Shown: positions 61,625 to 64,000 of the stretch, piece after piece
Position numbering within the stretch: the first letter of the stretch is position 1
How the letters are laid out: the number at the start of each line of letters is the position of its first letter
From: Azophilus sp963663395
GTDB lineage: Bacteria; Pseudomonadota; Gammaproteobacteria; Pseudomonadales; Azotimanducaceae
Direction: 5' to 3'
Length of the DNA stretch: 64,000 bases
NCBI GenBank assembly: GCA_963663395.1
Contig: OY760226.1
Location: 744,001 to 808,000 of the forward strand
Notes under the pieces: model-generated
Told to the model about the DNA's origin: nothing
Seen by the model: the letters and a program-made list of their open reading frames with translations, nothing else
Database searches by the model: none
Translations under genes and position numbers: made by a program

Positions 61625-61641
61625 GAGCGCAGCCTGCGCTC
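61625..61641. terminator. Short perfect stem between convergent genes
   Basis: GAGCGCA-GCC-TGCGCTC is a 7-bp stem between orn and the convergent repeat protein gene. It lacks a T-tract on either side, so its function as terminator is only suggested. Confidence 0.3.
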
Positions 61642-61688
61642 TTACTACTCTTGCCAACCTCGCTGCGTTCGTTCACGAATAGGCTTGG

Positions 61689-64000
61689 CTATTGGATGGA
61701 TTCATCGTCGTCCGGGGTGTATCGCTGTCGGGAACGCCCTTCGTTGTCTTCAAAAGGTGTCTCGTCATGGTCTGGTGGTTCCACCTCGACGCGGACGCGG
61801 TCGTCGCGCATGCGGTCAGCCAGGATTGCCTGAAAGCGAGACTCCTGGCCCATCAGAAACTCCCTGGCGGCTTCAGATTTCGGCGCGAACACGATGTTGA
61901 TTTCCCCGGCATCGCGAAAAATCCGGATTTCGCTGCCGTCCAGAATCGAACCCTTGAGTTGAATGCGGACTTCCTCGCTGTTGCCGGAGGTTGGTATCGA
62001 GACCAGTATGCGGTCGACGATCTGCGAGATCTGGTGAGCGAATCCCGCGGACCGGGCGACCGGCATCCGGGGTGCATCAGTGCCGGTGGATTGGGCGGAT
62101 TCCGAAGTCCCGGCCGGCCCCGAATTGCTCGACGTTTCTGGCGGCGGCAGGGGGCTCACGGGCGTGAGGACGCCATGGGAAGGGTCCGATCCGGCGTTGA
62201 CGGACCTGCTTGAAGCGGTTCCAGGTTGGCCAATACCAAGCGAACCAGGTGCAGGCGGCGCGGTGCCGGCCTGCAGCTGAGGGGGTTCGGTGTCAAGCGG
62301 AGCGAGGTCGGGGGTTCCGGTTGCTTCGCCCTGTGACTGGGTTGCGGGCGAGTTATCTCCGGTGCCAGCGTCATCGGGTGTGGTTTGTGTCGTGCCGGCC
62401 TGCGGCTGTGGGGATTCGGTGTCAAGCGGAGCGAGGTCGGGGGTTCCGGTTGCTTCGCCCTGCGACTGGGTTGCGGGTGAGTCATCTCGGGAACCGGCGT
62501 CATCGGGCGTGGTTTGTGTCGTGCCGGCCTGCGGCTGTGGGGATTCGGTGTCAAGCGGAGCGGGGTCGGGGTTTCCGGTTGCTTCGCCCTGTGACTGGGT
62601 TGCGGGCGAGTTATCTCCGGAGCCGGCGTCATCGGGGGTGGTTTGTGTCGTGCCGGCCTGCGGCTGAGGGGGTTCGGTGTCAAGCGGAGCGGGGCCGGGG
62701 TTTCCGGTTGCTTCGCCCTGCGACTGGGTTGCGGGCGAGTCATCTCCGGAGCCGGCGTCATCGGGTGTGGCTTGTGCCGTGCCGGCCTGCGGCTGAGGGG
62801 GTTCGGTGTCAAGCGGAGCGGCGTCGGGGTTTCCGGTTGCTTCGCCCTGCGACTGGGTTGCGGGCGAGTCATCTCCGGAACCGGCGTCATCGGGTGTGGC
62901 TTGTGTCGTACCGGCCTGCGGCTGAGGGGGTTCGGTGTCAAGCGGAGCGGGGCCGGGGTTTCCGGTTGCTTCGCCCTGCGACTGGGTTGCGGGCGAGTCA
63001 TCTCCGGAACCGGCGTCATCGGGTGTGGCTTGTGCCGTGCCGGCCTGCGGCTGAGGGGGTTCGGTGTCAAGCGGAGCGGCGTCGGGGTTTCCGGTTGCTT
63101 CGCCCTGCGACTGGGTTGCGGGCGAGTTATCTCCGGAGCCGGCGTCATCGGGTGTGGCTTGTGCCGTGCCGGCCTGCGGCTGAGGGGGTTCGGTGTCAAG
63201 CGGAGCGGGGCCGGGGTTTCCGGTTGCTTCGCCCTGCGACTGGGTTGCGGGCGAGTTATCTCCGGAGCCGGCGTCATCGGGTGTGGCTTGTGCCGTGCCG
63301 GCCTGCGGCTGAGGGGGTTCGGTGTCAAGCGGAGCGGCGTCGGGGTTTCCGGTTGCTTCGCCCTGCGACTGGGTTGCGGGCGAGTTATCTCCGGAGCCGG
63401 CGTCATCGGGTGTGGCTTGTGCCGTGCCGGCCTGCGGCTGAGGGGGTTCGGTGTCAAGCGGAGCGGGGCCGGGGTTTCCGGTTGCTTCGCCCTGCGACTG
63501 GGTTGCGGGCGAGTTATCTCCGGAGCCGGCGTCATCGGGTGTGGCTTGTGCCGTGCCGGCCTGCGGCTGAGGGGGTTCGGTGTCAAGCGGAGCGGGGCCG
63601 GGGTTTCCGGTTGCTTCGCCCTGCGACTGGGTTGCGGGCGAGTTATCTCCGGAGCCGGCGTCATCGGGTGTGGCTTGTGCCGTGCCGGCCTGCGGCTGAG
63701 GAGGTTCGGTGTCAAGCTGAGTGAGGTCGGGGTTTCCGGTTGCTTCGCGCTGCGACTGGGTTGCGGGCGAGTTATCTCCGGAACCCGAGATATCGGGTGT
63801 GGTTTGCGTTGTGCGGGTTTGTTGCTGCCTGGATTCGAGGTCAACGGCAGTGGAGCTCGGGTTGTCGGATTCGATCGCTCCGGATCCATCGCCAGGCACG
63901 GGAATTCCGCGGGCGGATGGTACGAAGGAAGATTCGCCGGCACCATGCGACCCCGGTGGCTGGTCAAGGTCGGGTTCCTGCGGCGCAGCAGCAGAGGCCT
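61689..64000 (-). CDS. Repeat-rich FliK/YscP-like secretion length-control protein (5' end outside window)
   Basis: The frame is open from the stop at 61689 to the window edge; the first in-frame start is GTG at 63899, but codons upstream to 64000 are also open and Pro/Ser-rich, so the true N-terminus is probably outside. The protein is mostly tandem 43-residue repeats (see repeat entry). Its last 130 residues resemble the type III secretion FliK/YscP/HpaP C-terminal domain: ISQIVDRILVSIP, EEVRIQLKGSILDGSEIRIF and EINIVFAPKSEAAREFLMG. In that family a long N-terminal ruler sets needle or hook length and the C-domain switches substrate specificity. No other secretion gene is in the window; the link is inference from this domain. 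Confidence 0.65.
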   Translation of the reverse strand, partial: ASAAAPQEPDLDQPPGSHGAGESSFVPSARGIPVPGDGSGAIESDNPSSTAVDLESRQQQTRTTQTTPDISGSGDNSPATQSQREATGNPDLTQLDTEPPQPQAGTAQATPDDAGSGDNSPATQSQGEATGNPGPAPLDTEPPQPQAGTAQATPDDAGSGDNSPATQSQGEATGNPGPAPLDTEPPQPQAGTAQATPDDAGSGDNSPATQSQGEATGNPDAAPLDTEPPQPQAGTAQATPDDAGSGDNSPATQSQGEATGNPGPAPLDTEPPQPQAGTAQATPDDAGSGDNSPATQSQGEATGNPDAAPLDTEPPQPQAGTAQATPDDAGSGDDSPATQSQGEATGNPGPAPLDTEPPQPQAGTTQATPDDAGSGDDSPATQSQGEATGNPDAAPLDTEPPQPQAGTAQATPDDAGSGDDSPATQSQGEATGNPGPAPLDTEPPQPQAGTTQTTPDDAGSGDNSPATQSQGEATGNPDPAPLDTESPQPQAGTTQTTPDDAGSRDDSPATQSQGEATGTPDLAPLDTESPQPQAGTTQTTPDDAGTGDNSPATQSQGEATGTPDLAPLDTEPPQLQAGTAPPAPGSLGIGQPGTASSRSVNAGSDPSHGVLTPVSPLPPPETSSNSGPAGTSESAQSTGTDAPRMPVARSAGFAHQISQIVDRILVSIPTSGNSEEVRIQLKGSILDGSEIRIFRDAGEINIVFAPKSEAAREFLMGQESRFQAILADRMRDDRVRVEVEPPDHDETPFEDNEGRSRQRYTPDDDESIQ
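62298..63716 (-). repeat. Eleven tandem 129-bp (43-codon) repeats
   Basis: Eleven full units in frame, each beginning LDTE and ending NP-x-x-AP or TPDLAP, with partial degenerate units on both sides (63717-63839 and below 62297). Consensus blocks are LDTEPPQPQAGTAQATPDDA and GSGDNSPATQSQGEATGNP. Middle and N-proximal units are nearly identical; units 9-11 at the C-terminal side differ more (T/A, S/P and N/T changes). Because 129 is a multiple of 3, unit number can change without breaking the reading frame. Other frames are also open across the array, but only this one continues into a protein-like C-terminus. Confidence 0.95.

Noticed and set aside
62298..63716. CRISPR array
   Set aside because: Units are contiguous 129-bp coding repeats with no unique spacers, and no cas genes are visible.
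62210..63724. Plus-strand 504-codon open frame across the repeat array
   Set aside because: The 129-bp unit has no stop in this frame, so it stays open by periodicity. It has an improbable Arg/Cys-rich composition and no unique domain; the minus-strand frame ending at 61689 has a protein-like C-terminus.
62156..63967. Second minus-strand open frame of 603 codons over the array
   Set aside because: Same periodicity effect; product is Arg/Pro/His-rich low complexity and runs into no conserved domain.

Overview
The window looks like chromosomal DNA from a GC-rich gammaproteobacterium with an aerobic, fatty-acid, propionate and xenobiotic-degrading lifestyle. This is inferred from class I GshA, AcpH, YheS, YacG, oligoribonuclease, DsbB, YrfG and ArfB occurring together with two cytochromes P450, an acyl-CoA dehydrogenase, nitronate monooxygenase, sulfatase and TonB receptor. 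Species cannot be named from the sequence. No rRNA, tRNA or CRISPR array was recognised. The left edge cuts a small coiled-coil membrane protein. The right edge cuts a repeat-rich FliK/YscP-type protein.

Layout. 0-15 kb: ArfB, then mostly minus-strand catabolic genes: nitronate monooxygenase, SDR, flavoprotein dehydrogenase, a translationally coupled MFS/aspartoacylase-like/GCS2-ligase set, acyl-CoA dehydrogenase, APC permease and P450. 15-20.5 kb: envelope and metal genes: small secreted protein, FixH-like protein, MauG-like di-haem protein, CBS protein, and a small metal-site protein followed by a TonB receptor with two long His/Asp/Glu loops. 20.8-26.8 kb: propionyl-CoA carboxylase (pccB, pccA) and ABC-F yheS. 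26.8-34.5 kb: accessory block with sulfatase, VapBC, a decayed copy of methylmalonyl-CoA epimerase/mutase ends, and a two-gene PHP-SMC ATPase plus AlbA/HATPase module of lower GC. 34.5-37.2 kb: intact methylmalonyl-CoA epimerase and mutase. 37.4-42.5 kb: esterase, then P450, ABM monooxygenase and CysQ between two inverted copies of a palindromic element, then YrfG. 42.6-61.6 kb: housekeeping genes (pckA, gshA, acpH, quinone oxidoreductase, dsbB, ParA-like, hemB, trxA, gdhA, paaK, molybdopterin oxidoreductase, psd, rhodanese, yacG, MBL hydrolase, orn). 61.7-64 kb: a protein with eleven 43-residue repeats and a type III secretion needle/hook-length-control-like C-terminus.

Metabolic logic: PccAB, epimerase and mutase take propionyl-CoA to succinyl-CoA, and PEP carboxykinase can send the resulting C4 acid to gluconeogenesis. 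Acyl-CoA dehydrogenase, PaaK, the P450s and the SDR feed this from lipids, aromatics or steroid-like substrates. GshA, thioredoxin, DsbB, rhodanese and CysQ cover thiol and sulfur metabolism.

The most unusual features are the PHP-ATPase/AlbA module beside a paralogous methylmalonyl-CoA relic; two families of dispersed short repeats (family A, four copies; family B, two copies) whose reading frames seem conserved; an inverted pair of 112-bp palindromic elements; and the 129-bp tandem repeat array in the putative secretion ruler protein.
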